Shown: positions 37,490 to 50,600 of the stretch, in pieces
Layout: each line of letters opens with the position of its first letter
Numbering within the stretch: the stretch's first letter is position 1
NCBI GenBank assembly: GCA_947623455.1
Contig: OX392530.1
Coordinates: 436,501-500,500, forward strand
Source: Mimachlamys varia
Taxonomy: Eukaryota; Mollusca; Bivalvia; Pectinida; Pectinidae
DNA length: 64,000 nt
Direction of reading: 5' to 3'
Notes under the pieces: model-generated
What the model was told of the DNA's origin: nothing
The model's input: the letters and a program-made list of their open reading frames with translations, nothing else
Database searches by the model: none
Position numbers and translations under genes: made by a program

Positions 37490-37665
37490 CTATTCAAGAA
37501 TTGATCATTAGTACAAACAAACACCCTGACCTGGGAAATAAACAATATTTAATGAGAAAGTGAAGAAATGAAACTAGTGAGACGAGCCGGTTGCGAACCC
37601 AAATCCTGTAGGTCATTGATCCAGGATGTTACCATCAGGCCGAATGATCAAAAACAGTTGAACTG
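37490..37665 (-). mobile_element. tRNA-derived SINE, copy 1
   Basis: On the minus strand: GGCCTGATGGTAACATCCTG (A-box-like), GGGTTCGCAACC (B-box-like), then the body CACTAGTTTCATTTCT and TATTGTTTATTTCCCAGGTC. The same body follows the same head in the + copy at 62190. Confidence 0.7.
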
Positions 37666-38029
37666 GTTCGTAAATTTCTAATATTGTTGCATAAGGTACA
37701 CTGTTCTTGTGTCTAATATTGCCGATGTAAATCTCCGTATAGCAGGACCTTATATTTTAATCACAATCGACAAAATTATAACACAATTGACAGGTTTTGT
37801 TGACAGGCGGTGCTACAAATTAAACGGGATACGTACGTACCCCTGCTGGATGTAGTCACGGATGAAATTGTCGATATGATTGGCTACTATTTTAGTACGA
37901 AAACAAGAGTTTCCACGGATTTTAGCCAAAGGTATGCAAACGTCAGAGAAGTGTACCAGGGTTTCCGACAATGACGCATACATGAATTCCAAGTCTATGC
38001 CCTTTAATACAACTACAACCCAATTCACC

Positions 38030-38605
38030 TGGCCAAGTGAGCTTACTCAGAGTGGCAAGAAAATTGACCTTGACCCATATTCAAGGTCACAGGTATCAAA
38101 TCTGTTGAAACCTTTAAACAACTTCTGATTAACCAAAAGGCCTATAGAAGCATGGCATGTGGCTGATAAGTTCCTGGAATAAAGCCTGACATAGTTTGCA
38201 AAAAGAAATTACCTTGACCCATATTCAAGGTCATAAATGTTAAATCTGGTTTTACTTCTTCTGATTAACCAAAAAACCTAGAAAAATTATATTTGGCTGA
38301 AAGGTTCCTTTGATGAAGCCCGGCAAAGTCTGCATAAAGAAATAATCATGACCTGGAGTCCTGGACCCATATTCAACATGACAGTGGTCAAATCTGTTAG
38401 AATATGATATTTGCCTAGTTAAGCTTCTTTGGAAGGAGCAGAACTAAGTTTGCGAAAGAATATTGACATCTTCCTTTCAAGGTCACTGGGGTAAAATACA
38501 TTTAGATCTTAATATGTTCTTACATTAATAGATTTTAGGCCACTTTCGGGTTACTAGTAAGATATTATACCAGGTGAGCAATGCAGGCTTATTGGGGCTC
38601 TTGTT
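38030..38605 (+). mobile_element. Pearl/HINE-like element, second subfamily
   Basis: Three or four cores with CCTTGACCCATATTCAAGGTC and TTCTGATTAACCAAAAGGCC. The 3' end is CCAGGTGAGCAATGCAGGC then TTATTGGGGCTCTTG. The 5' end is less clear. Confidence 0.65.
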
Positions 38606-38636
38606 TAATCAAGTATCCATCGAAGGACAAATTATT

Positions 38637-39697
38637 AGCTCACCTTGCCCGAAGCTTATGTGATGGTATCATGGTACGGCGTCCGTCATCCATCCGTCCG
38701 TCAAGTTTTTCCTTTAAACGACTCCTTCTAAAAAAATGAAAGGCCTGGTGACATGAAATTTGACTGGTACCTTTCTTGGAAGGAGCTGAACAAAGTTTGC
38801 AAGAAAACAAAATCGCTTTGACCTACTTTCAAGGTCACAGCGGTCAAAAATATTGAAACCTTCAAACTACTTCTTCTGAAATACCGTCAGGCATAGAGAC
38901 CTCATATTTGACTAGTAGCTTCTTTGGATGAAGTAGAATAAAGGTTGCGAAAAGAAACGGCCTTGACCCATATTCAAGGTCACAGGGGTCAAATCTATTA
39001 CAACCTTCAAACGACTTCTTCAAATAAACCAGAACCCCTAGTAGTATGATATTTGGCTGAAAGGTTCCCTTGATGAAGCCCGACAAAGTTTGCGAAAAGA
39101 AATGACCTTGACCTTTATTCATGGTCACATGGTTCAAATCTGTTAAAACATTTAAATGACTTCTTCTGATTAACCAAAAGGCCTGGAGACATTATATTTG
39201 GCTGGTAGATGCCTTGCATAAAGCATGACAAAGTTTGAGAAAAGAAATGATCTTGATCTATATTCAAGGTCACATGGGTCAAATCTGTGAAAACCTTCAA
39301 ACGACTTCTGAAATACCAAAAGCCCTAGAAGCATGATATTTTGCTGAAAGGTTCCTTGGATAAAGCTTGACAAAGTTTGCGGGAAAAAAAATGACTTTGA
39401 CCCATATTAAAGTTGACAGGGTTCAAATCTGTCAAAAGCTTTGAGCGACTTCTTCTGATAAACCCAAAGGCCTAGAGACATGATATTTGGCTAGTAGCTT
39501 CCTTGGATGATGCCAAACAAAATTTGCAAATGAAAATGACGTGTTACGAGGTCACAGGGGAAAAATATATTTAAATCTTACCATGTTCTTCTGAATGTCT
39601 TACAGTAAAAGATTTTTCGACAACTTTAGGGTTACACTATAATATAAGTCGGAGATTGATACCAGGTGAGCGATGCAGGCCCATTGGGCCTCTTGTT
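38637..39697 (+). mobile_element. Pearl/HINE-like element, second subfamily, complete-looking
   Basis: The 5' AGCTCACC...GCCCGAAGC and 3' CCAGGTGAGCGATGCAGGCC then CATTGGGCCTCTTG form subterminal inverted repeats (AGCTCACC/GGTGAGC) and a terminal hairpin. Five or more cores of about 145 bp carry TTCAAGGTCACAGGGGTCAA. Confidence 0.75.
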
Positions 39698-39699
39698 GA

Positions 39700-40430
39700 A
39701 TAAAACAGATTTGAATTGATATCTCAGATTATTAAGGGCTGCGTGTCCACCACAAAGCTTATATAACTATTGAATTTTGGCTAATGCTTATAGTGGTATT
39801 TTCTTCATCTTTATTTCCAATGATACAATGATATGTGGACCTTTAATTGCCCCTTTGACTCCCGACTTTGAATCCTACAATTGTAGTTGCACACTCAGGG
39901 TTATATATACATTTAAATGTATATGTTACAATGCCTAGACCCATTGATAAAAATATGCATGTTTTTATACTTTTAGCATTTAATATAAAGGTAGAGGTTA
40001 AGTGGCAGAGCGATTCCCATGCAATCATCTTTTAAATAGTACATGTTGTTTGTTCCTGGTAGATGAACAATATTCTAGGCTAGGGTAAATACACAGATTG
40101 CCAAATTTATCAGGGCACAGCCATTACCTGGAAGACGCCCTATAGGGATCGCAGCATGTTTCCATCCGAACACATTGTTTCTGCTCCATAATGTTGTGAC
40201 CTGTCAAAGTACAGGTATGAAACTAAGCATGGTTGTGAACTATAAACTACTATTAAAAAAAATATGTTGCAAACTTCATTTAATTTTATCCCCCGTATGT
40301 CAAGGTCTGAGCTTCGGTTTTATGAGATTCCATTATTGAGAAACATTTGTTTCCCTCCATATTTGTGTAACCTGTAGAGCAATGAAACTTTGATGATTGT
40401 TAATTATATAACTATATATTATTGTTACTG
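39700..40430. other. Intergenic; dispersed repeat shared with CYRI intron
   Basis: 40140-40420 contains two diverged units (TTGTTTCTGCTCCATAATG, GTGACCTGTCAAAGTA, GGTATGAAACTAAGCATGG) that match 59960-60040 (TTGTTTCTGTTCCATAACTG, GTAACCTGTCGTAGTA, GGGATGAAACTTAACATG). No gene is seen. Confidence 0.55.
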
Positions 40431-41531
40431 TTAGGTGATGTTCAGTGCACTCTCATTAGGTCATTGTGACCTTGACCCAAAGAGCAAAAATTCTAAAAAT
40501 TCTCACTGCTTCAAACATGTTAAGATGCATGCCAACGTGATGCCATGGGTCCGTCTCTGTTTCGAATTATTTTTGACCAAAAAATATGCTAAACATTCTG
40601 TTACATTATGTACATTATTATGAAGCAAAGTTGGCAGTAATCAAACATGATGTCAACTAACCAAATGTCATCAGATTAAAACTTAATGTCAAGTCAAATT
40701 TTGCATCTCCTGACTTAAAAATTAGGGTCAGATCAAGATAATGGGTCTCTTCCTGATATGTCCATGTTTCAACTTTGCCGAAAACTGATGTGGTCTTTCT
40801 GTATGGTGTTCATAAAGCTTCAAATTTATCTGTTATTCTCTTGAATTTTTCTATTCTTCATAACTGTTTGCCCTAATGGAGACTTAAGCTTGGTGTTAAT
40901 TTTGTTACTCCAATTGAGTCTTTATATATAACAACTTTATGTTTCAACAGTGGGGACATTCTTAGAGATGGTTCCATCTCTCTCTCATCTAGTTTGGGTT
41001 CTTTAAATGGTTATTGATCGTTTTGAGCAAGTTCACAAACTAAGCAGACATAACTTGGTCAGACCATTCCAATTAACAACAACACAATTTGAAGAGATGA
41101 TGTTGCTTTTGATTATATCCTTGATGCTTTTTATACTAAAACCTTTTCAAGGTCAAAGGTCTTCTACTCTTCAGCTAATGCTTTTCAGTTTAGTATTGTC
41201 ATTTGATACAATTGGTCATTCCAATTCCTACCATCTCTTGTGGCATTTTTATATAGCCGATTAAAGTGCCAATTCCCAATAAAATGTTTAAGTGTATGAA
41301 ATCAAGCAAACCATTTTAACAGAGCTAATTTATAGTTCGGGTATACAGTTAGTTCTGTCACAAAGTGAATGAAATCTGCATCAAAAACTAATGAGAAGCA
41401 CTTTGGTTACTTCTCGGAGGCAACTGAGCATAAAATGAAATTCTTGCCGGAACATATTATTCAAGGAGTTCTCAGTTGGATTATTCTTTTCTTTTGTATA
41501 GCTTTACTGCCAAATTCCAAATGACAATTCT
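40431..41531. other. Intergenic; dispersed repeat shared with 53040-53170
   Basis: GCCAACGTGATGCCATGGGT and GTCATCAGATTAAAACT near 40530-40680 match GCCAACGTGATGCCATTGGT and GTCATCAGATTGAAGGT near 53070-53165. No gene is seen. Confidence 0.5.
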
Positions 41532-42318
41532 AGGTCACCTGACCAAGGATGACCTATAGCCATGATGCTTCATCTGTCATGGTCCATCATGTGTCATGCA
41601 TGAACTTTTCCTATAAACAACTTCTCAATAACCGAAAGGCCCAGGGTGTTAATATTATGCATGTAGCATGCTGGGATGAAGGGCTACCAAGGTTGTTCAA
41701 GTAAATGACCTTGACCCACTTTAAAGTTCATTGGCCTCAAATGTCTCAAAACATTCAAGGAACTTTTCAATAATCGAAAAGCCCAGAGTAATGATATTGG
41801 CCTGTAGCATGCTGGGATGAAGGGCTACCAAGTTTGTTCAAATTAATGAACTTGACACATGTTAAAGGTCACGGGGGTCAAATAAGTCAAAATTGTTTTA
41901 AACAACTTCTCAATAATTAAAACACCCAGGGTACTGATATCTAGCCTGTAACATGCTGGTTTGAAGGGCTACAATGTTTGTTCAAATAAATTACCTCGAC
42001 CAGCTTTCAAGGTCACAGGGGTCAGATATGTTAAAAATCTTCTCACCAACTGAAATGCCTGGGTAATTGATATTTCGACTGTAGCATGATGAAAAGAGGG
42101 CTACCAAGTTTGTTCAAATGAATGACCTTGCTGTACCAACTTTCAAGGTCACAATTGTCAAATATCTTTAAATCTTCAACTAACTTCTTCCCAATAACTA
42201 AAAGGCATGGGTAGTGTTATTTGACCTGTAGCATGTTGGGATGAAGGGCTACCAAATGCAAGTTTGTTCAAATTAACGGCCTTGGTCCACGTTCAAGGTC
42301 ACATGGGTCAATAAAATT
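41532..42318 (+). mobile_element. Pearl/HINE-like element lacking its 3' terminus
   Basis: Starts AGGTCACCTGACC then AAGGATGACCTATAG and has five or so cores (GGGATGAAGGGCTACCAAG, TTTCAAGGTCACAGGGGTC). The expected 3' hairpin and CTCTTG end are missing; the sequence runs instead into the 82-bp array. Confidence 0.72.
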
Positions 42319-42334
42319 CATGCTCCATCAAGTA

Positions 42335-43575
42335 TCAAGTGTGGTATTAGTGATATGTGGCTGATTAAGAGATAATCGTTATGGATTAGGACGTCATGTA
42401 CAGGATACACAGTCATCTTGTTGTGGTATCAGTGATATGTGGCTGATTTAGAGATAATCGTTATGGATTAGGACGACATGTACAGGATACACAGTCATCT
42501 TGTTGTGGTATCAGTGATATGTGGCTGATTTAGAGATAATCGTTATGGATTAGGACGTTATGTACAGGATACACAGTCATCTTGTGGTGGTATTAGTGAT
42601 ATGTGGCTGATTTAGAGATAATCTTTATGGATTAGGACGACATGTACAGGATACACAGCCATCTTGTTGTGGTTTCAGTGATATGTGGCTGATTTAGAGA
42701 TAATCGTTATGGATTAGGACGACATGTACAGGCTACACAGTCATCTTGTTGTGGTATCAGTGATATGTGGCTGATTTAGAGATAATCGTTATGGATTAGG
42801 ACGTCATGTACAGGCTACACAGTCATCTTGTTGTGGTATCAGTGATATGTGGCTGATTAAGAGATAATTGTTATGGATTAGGACGACATGTACAGGATAC
42901 AAAGTCATCTTGTTGTGGTATCAGTGATATGTGGCTGATTAAGAGATAATCGTTATGGATTAGGACGACATGTACTGGATACACAGTCATCTTGTTGTGG
43001 TATCAGTGATATGTGGGTGATTTAGAGATAATCGTTATGGATTAGGACGACATGTACAGGATACACAGCCATCTTGTGGTGGTATCAGTGATATGTGGGT
43101 GATTTAGAGATAATCGTTATGGATTAGGACGACATCTACAGGATACACAGCCATCTTGTGGTGGTATCAGTGATATGTGGCTGATTTAGAGATAATCGTT
43201 ATGGATTAGGACGACATGTACAGGATACACAGTTATCTTGTGGTGGTATCAGTGATATGTGGGTGATTTAGAGATAATCGTTATGGATTAGGACGACATC
43301 TACAGGATACACAGCCATCTTGTGGTGGTATCAGTGATATGTGGGTGATTTAGAGATAATCGTTATGGATTAGGACGACATGTACAGGATACACAGTTAT
43401 CTTGTGGTGGTATCAGTGATATGTGGCTGATTAAGAGATAATTGTTATGGATTAGGACGACATGTACAGGATACACAGTTATCTTGTTGTGGTATCAGTG
43501 ATATGTGGGTGATTTAGAGATAATCGTTATGGATTAGGACGACATGTACAGGATACACAGTCATCTTGTGGTGGT
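42335..43575. repeat. Satellite array, 82-bp unit, about 15 copies
   Basis: Unit words GTGGTATCAGTGATATGTGG, CTGATTTAGAGATAATCG, TTATGGATTAGGACGACATG, TACAGGATACACAGTCATC. The period was measured as 42341, 42423, 42505. Variants GGGTGATTT and ATCTTGTGGTGG are concentrated in the second half. Confidence 0.97.
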
Positions 43576-45050
43576 CTGCGAGTTTTGCTAACTTCCTTGT
43601 TTACGTAGATGACGATCAGGACTTCCTATCTTTTTACTGCTTCCAGTAAAATTTAAACATGACACACTGTGTTCCTATTACATTGTATACGTACACAGAT
43701 GTTTATCATGTAGATTTCTACGTTTGCTTTCTTTGAAGATCCACATTGGTATAGTTGACAGAGTCGGTCTCAACTCAGATATAACAAACACGCAGTTATT
43801 AGCTCCCTTCCAGGGATAATTTTGGCTCTAAAAACCTAAGGGAGAATTCGAGGGATTTTATGAGATTGTTGAAATTTCATTGAGATTTTTCTATATAAAG
43901 TAACACTATTTTGAAATTTTAATGAGATTTTCAGGAAAAATATGGGTAAAAATCCCCAAATCTCACCCCAAACTGATCCCTGCCCCTCACACTATAAATT
44001 ATAATTTGACATTCAATAACATGTACATCACCTTTACATTCAAGAAGATGTAGAAACTTGAAATTAAGAGGTTCTCCAAATCAAGTTCATAAAAAGATGC
44101 TTGTTGTAGACTTCAGACATTGTTCATCCGCAATGATATATCAAAAAGTTCTATATCATACAAATTCATCATGAGAAAATTAATATGACATTTAAAAACA
44201 GGTCTTGCATTTGGTTTCTATAATATTTCACTGTATTGAATTATCAGTGTGCAATGACAGACAAATTTTGTTTTTACGTTACGTGAAATACGTAGACTTG
44301 CACAGCTCCAGAACAGGGGATAGACTATATTAAAATGGACTTCACATGTACAAGTTCAAATTATTGAAGAAACATTTTGATTGAAATATAAGGTTTGAAT
44401 CCTGCTTCCGTCGATTTCATGGGGTGATGACTTTAGTTGGACTTGAAACAAATTAAATGAATCGCAAGAAATCCTTAAGATGATTAATCATATCTTCCCT
44501 TAATTCGGAAGAAATTCTGTGTTTTTCTGTGCGTATATTGTGGTCATGTATTTGGTTTTGTTTGTTTTACTATTTTGAATTACCTGGTTACAACTGTGAC
44601 CAAATAGATATTTTTTCTTGTGTCAATAAGAGCAGAAAATATAGGCAGGAGCAGAAACTTCCAGGTTCTGGAATGAATCCGACACAGGGAACAGAATGTT
44701 TGTAGTTAGAATCACCTGTTATATACATATTAAAAGCTGGATGGGCCACAACTGTACATTAGGGAGGGTGTGGTCATTATGGTGACAAGATCAACCAGGA
44801 AGTTTGTGTAAATGATTATCAAACGTGTATCATCTACCCTCTCTATGTTTATATATAGACACTGTCCACATACACGATCATGCCTATGTATATTTATGTC
44901 GAATGATCAGTAATTTTTACCTTTCAAAAAAATTGCAGCTTAAATTTATGAAGAAAAAAAAACCTTAGATAATGCAAGTCTTCTTTGATTCATCTCAATA
45001 ACCCAAATTATTTAAACATATCAACAGCACCCCATTTTAGAGTGAATCTG
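43576..45050. other. No gene seen between two satellite arrays
   Basis: Ordinary AT-rich sequence with no credible open frame. It could hold a 5' non-coding exon of CYRI, but nothing in the sequence marks one. Confidence 0.4.
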
Positions 45051-45059
45051 TATCATATG

Positions 45060-46685
45060 TACTCCTATAGCTCAATTCCAACACCCTCCCTCCCTAGAGA
45101 GATCCTAGATCTCTGTACATGTTCTCACTACATACCAACACCACCCCTCCCTAGAGAGATCCTGTATCTCTGTACATGTTCTCACTACACACCAACACCA
45201 TCCCTCCCTAGAGAGATCCTAGATCTCTGTACATGTTCTCACTACATACCAACACCATCCCTCCCTAGAGAGATCCTATATCTCTGTACATGTTCTCACT
45301 ACATACCAACACCATCCCTCCCTAAAGAGATCCTAGATCTCTGTACATGTTCTCACTACACACCAACACCATCCCTCCCTAGAGAGATCCTATATCTCTG
45401 TACATGTTCTCATTACATACCAACACCATCCCTCCCTAGAGAGATCCTAGATCTCTGTACATGATCTCACTACACACCAACACCACCACTCCCTAGAGAG
45501 ATCCTAGATCTCTGTACATGTACTCGCTACATACCAACACCATCCCTCCCTAGAGAGATCCTAGATCTCTGTACATGTTCTCACTACATACCAACACCAC
45601 CCCTCCCTAGAGAGATCCTAGATCTCTATACATGTTCTCACTACATACCAACACCATCCCTCCCTAGAGAGATCATAGATCTCTGTACATGTTCTCACTA
45701 CATATCAACACCATCCCTCCCTAGAGAGATCCTAGATCTCTGTACATGTTCTCACTACATACCAACACCATCCCTCCCTAGAGAGATCCTAGATCTCTGT
45801 ACATGTTCTCACTACATACCAACACCATCCCTCCCTAGATGGATCCTATATCTCTGTACATGTTCTCACTACATACCAACACCATCCCTCCCTAGAGAGA
45901 TCCTAGATCTCTGTACATGTTCTCACTACATATCAACACCATCCCTCCCTAGAGAGATCCTAGATCTCTGTACATGTTCTCACTACATACCAACACCATC
46001 CCTCCCTAGAGAGATCCTAGATCTCTGTACATGTTCTCACTACATACCAACACCATCCCTCCCTAGAGAGATCCTATATCTCTGTACATGTTCTCACTAC
46101 ATACCAACACCATCCCTCCCTAGAGAGATCCTAGATCTCTGTACATGTTCTCACTACATACTAACACCATCCCTCCCTAGAGAGATCCTAGATCTCTGTA
46201 CATGTTCTCACTACATACCAACACCATCCCTCCCTAGAGAGATCCTATATCTCTGTACATGTTCTCACTACATACCAACACCATCCCTCCCTAGAGAGAT
46301 CCTAGATCTCTGTACATGTTCTCACTACATACCAACACCATCCCTCCCTAGAGAGATCCTAGATCTCTGTACATGTTCTCACTACATACCAACACCATCC
46401 CTCCCTAGAGAGATCCTATATCTCTGTACATGTTCTCACTACATACCAACACCACCCCTCCCTAGAGAGATCCTCGATCTCTGTACATGTTCTCACTACA
46501 TACCAACACCATCCCTCTCTAGAGAGATCCTAGATGTCTACACCAACACCATCCCTCCCTAGAGAGATCCTAGATCTCTGTACTTGTTCTCACTACATAC
46601 CAACACCATCCCTCCCTAGAGAGATCCTAGATCTCTGTTCATGTTCTCACTACATATATAATATACACCAACACCATCCCTCCCT
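45060..46685. repeat. Satellite array, 57-bp unit, about 28 copies
   Basis: Unit words CTACATACCAACACCATCCC, TCCCTAGAGAGATCCTAGAT, CTCTGTACATGTTCTCA. Each unit contains a short palindrome, AGAGATC-CTA-GATCTCT. Because 57 is a multiple of three and the unit has an open + frame, open frames of 159 and 92 codons appear; they lack any start context or domain and are taken as artefacts. Confidence 0.97.
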
Positions 46686-46825
46686 CCCTGGGAGATGCCA
46701 AATACAATCAATACTGCAGCAAGTACAATGTACTACGTTTCCAAAGTCAAATCAATTTTTCATTTACCAGGTACTTGTTTTACATTCCATCGAGATTTTG
46801 ATTTGTTATTGAACATTATCATGTA

Positions 46826-47032
46826 CTGTAAACGTACTTAATTTGGCGCAATCAAATTTTAGCGCATTTTTAGTGTTTGTCATATTAGCGCAATGATAAA
46901 TTCGCGCATCAGTGAAAATAACTATATAAGCAGTATATTAAAACTCCAATTAACGTAATCATATTTTAGCGCAAAACTTTCAACGCGAAAAGCGCTAAAA
47001 TAAGATTACCGCGAAAATATGTACGTTTACAG
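46826..47032. mobile_element. MITE, 207 bp, CTGTAAACGTAC ends
   Basis: Inverted ends CTGTAAACGTAC and GTACGTTTACAG are flanked by TA on each side (46824-46825, 47033-47034). Internal GCGCAATCAAATTTTAGCGC-type words are repeated in both orientations. Confidence 0.9.
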
Positions 47033-47034
47033 TA

Positions 47035-47640
47035 TATGGCATTTGTTTCTAAACATAACTTCTCATCATGATGTTGAGAAGTTTCTACTATCGTGTCAAC
47101 AATGGTTAACTGGCATCAGGTGACTCATTGTCAATCAAGTCAGTTGTGTTACTCCCTGTCTAATATCTAACACTGTATGTCAGTAATTATACCCCCTGTA
47201 AAAACGAAGTTAAGGGGGTAGACTGGAATCACCCTACGGTCTGTCCTGATATGTCTGGATGTCTGTATACGTATGTCACAGTAACTTGTCCAGAGATCTC
47301 CTAAACATGTGAGCAGATTTTAATGGAATTACCCAGGAATGTTAGGGACCATGTGTAGATGTGCATACATATACATATATATTATCATATTTAGGCAATT
47401 AACTCAATAGAATTGTGAATTTTTGGGGGGAAAAACATATGAAAATTTTTTAAACCATTTTGTCCAATGTTGAAACATGTTTGGACTTAAATTTCCTGGT
47501 TTGATGTGTGTTAGAGACTACCAATGTTCTGCATTGTGATCAATAGATATAGTGTGTCATCATGTTTGTAGTCTTATAACAGTTCACCATCAATATTTCA
47601 TGGCTAAGTCAGTCCTCTGGTCCTATTAGTCAGCAAATGG
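47035..47640. other. No gene seen
   Basis: Spacer between a MITE and the 41/42-bp array. It contains a diverged dispersed repeat (CTAAACATGTGAGCAG) and AT-rich sequence. Confidence 0.45.
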
Positions 47641-50600
47641 TTCCTCTAGTACTGAGGGGAGAATCTACAGATAGTCTGTAGTACTGAGGGGGGAATCTAC
47701 AGATATACAAGGGTAGTCTGTAGTACTGAGGGGGAATCTACAGATATACAAGGGTAGTCTGTAGTACTGAGGCAAGAATCTACAGATATACAAGGGTAGT
47801 CTGTAGTACTGAGGGGGAATCTACAGATATACAAGGGTAGTCTGTAGTACTGAGGGGAGAATCTACAGTTATACAAGGGTAGTCTGTAGTACTGAGGGGG
47901 AATCTACAGATATACAAGGGTACAGTCTGTAGTACTGAGGGGAGAATCTACAGATATACAAGGGTAGTCTGTAGTACTGAGGGGGAATCTACAGATATAC
48001 AAGGGTAGTCTGTAGTACTGAGGGGGAATCTACAGATATACAAGGGTAGTCTGTAGTACTGAGGGGAGAATCTACAGATATACAAGGGTAGTCTGTAGTA
48101 CTGAGGGGGAATCTACAGATATACAAGGGTAGTCTGTAGTACTGAGGGGAGAATCTACAGTTATACAAAGGACGTAGTCTATAGTACTGAGGGAGAATGT
48201 ACAGATATACAAGGGTAGTCTGTAGTACTGAGGGGGAATCTACAGATATACAAGGGTAGTCTGTAGTACTGAGGGGAGAATCTACAGTTATACAAGGGTA
48301 GTCTGTAGTACTGAGGGGGAATCTACAGATATACAAGGGTACAGTCTGTAGTACTGAGGGGAGAATCTACAGATATACAAGGGTAGTCTGTAGTACTGAG
48401 GGGGAATCTACAGATATACAAGGGTAGTCTGTAGTACTGAGGGGGAATCTACAGATATACAAGGGTAGTCTGTAGTACTGAGGGGAGAATCTACAGATAT
48501 ACAAGGGTAGTCTGTAGTACTGAGGGGGAATCTACAGATATACAAGGGTAGTCTGTAGTACTGAGGGGAGAATCTACAGTTATACAAGGGTAGTCTGTAG
48601 TACTGAGGGGGAATCTACAGATATACAAGGGTACAGTCTGTAGTACTGAGGGGAGAATCTACAGATATACAAGGGTAGTCTGTAGTACTGAGGGGGAATC
48701 TACAGATATACAAGGGTAGTCTGTAGTACTTAGGGGGAATCTACAGATATACAAGGGTAGTCTGTAGTACTGAGGGGAGAATCTACAGATATACAAGGGT
48801 AGTCTGTAGTACTGAGGGGGAATCTACAGATATACAAGGGTAGTCTGTAGTACTGAGGGGAGAATCTACAGTTATACAAAGGACGTAGTCTATAGTACTG
48901 AGGCAAGAATCTACAGTTATACAAGGGTAGTCTGTAGTACTGAGGGGAGAATGTACAGATATACAAGGGTAGTCTGTAGTACTGAGGGGGAATCTACAGA
49001 TATACAAGGGTAGTCTGTAGTACTGAAGGGAGAATCTACAGTTATACAAGGGTAGTCTATAGTACTGAGGGGAGAATCTACAGATATACAAGGGTAGTCT
49101 GTAGTACTGAGGGGAGAATCTACAGATATACAAGGGTAGTCTGTAGTACTGAGGGGGAATCTACAGTTATACAAGGGTAGTCTATAGTACTGAGGGGAGA
49201 ATCTACAGATATACAAGGATAGTCTGTAGTACTGAGGGGAGAATCTACAGTTATACAAGGGTAGTCTGTAGTACTGAGGCAAGAATCTACAGTTATACAA
49301 GGGTAGTCTGTAGTACTGAGGCAAGAATCTACAGTTATACAAGGGTAGTCTGTAGTACTGAGGGGAGAATCTACAGATATACAAGGGTAGTCTATAGTAC
49401 TGAGGGGAGAATCTACAGATATACAAGGGTAGTCTGTAGTACTGAGGGGAGAATCTACAGATATTTAAGGGTTGTCTGTAGTACTGAGGGGGAATCTACA
49501 GATACACAAGGATAGTCTGTAGTACTGAGGGGAGAATGTACAGATACACAAGGGTAGTCTGTAGTACTGAGGGGGGGAATCTACAGATATACAAGGGTAG
49601 TCTGTAGTACTGAGGCAAGAATCTACAGATATACAAGGGTAGTCTGTAGTACTGAGGCAAGAATCTACAGATATACAAGGGTAGTCTGTAGTACTGAGGC
49701 AAGAATCTACAGTTATACAAGGGTAGTCTGTATAGTACTGAGGCAAGAATCTACAGATATACAAGAGTAGTCTATAGTACTGAGGGGAGAATCTACAAAT
49801 ATACAAGGCTAGTCTGTAGTACTGAGGCAAGAATCTACAGTTATACAAGGGTAGTCTGCAGTACTGAGGCAAGAATCTACAGATATACAAGGGTAGTCTG
49901 TAGTACTGAGGCAAGAATCTACAGATATACAAGGGTAGTCTGTAGTACTAAGGGGGGAATCTACAGATATACAAGGGTAGTCTGTAGTACTGAGGGGGAA
50001 TCTACAGATATTTAAGGGTAGTCTATGTAATGTTTAACCCTTGTAAGTCTGTAGTACTGAGGGGAGAATCTACAGATATTTAAGGGTAGTCTGTAGTACT
50101 GAGGCAAGAATCTACAGATATACAAGGGTAGTCTGTAGTACTGAGGCAAGAATCTACAGATATACAAGGGTAGTCTGTAGTACTGAGGGGGGAATCTACA
50201 GATATACAAGGGTAGTCTGTAGTACTGAGGGGGAATCTACAGATATTTAAGGGTAGTCTATGTAATGTTTAACCCTTGTAAGTCTGTAGTACTGAGGCAA
50301 GAATCTACAGATATACAAGGGTAGTCTGTAGTACTGAGGGGGAATCTACAGATATACAAGGGTAGTCTGTAGTACTGAGGCAAGAATCTACAGATATACA
50401 AGGGTAGTCTGTAGTACTGAGGCAAGAATCTACAGATATTTAAGGGTTGTCTGTAGTACTGAGGGGGAGAATCTACAGATATACAAGGGTAGTCTGTAGT
50501 ACTGAGGGGAGAATCTACAGATATACAAGGGTAGTCTGTAGTAATGAGGGGGAGAATCTACAGATATACAAGGGTAGTCTGTAGTACTGAGGCAAGAATC

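Noticed and set aside
44985..45464. 159-codon + frame with PTPSLPREILDLCTCSHY repeats
   Set aside because: Produced by the 57-bp satellite; no start context, signal or conserved domain.
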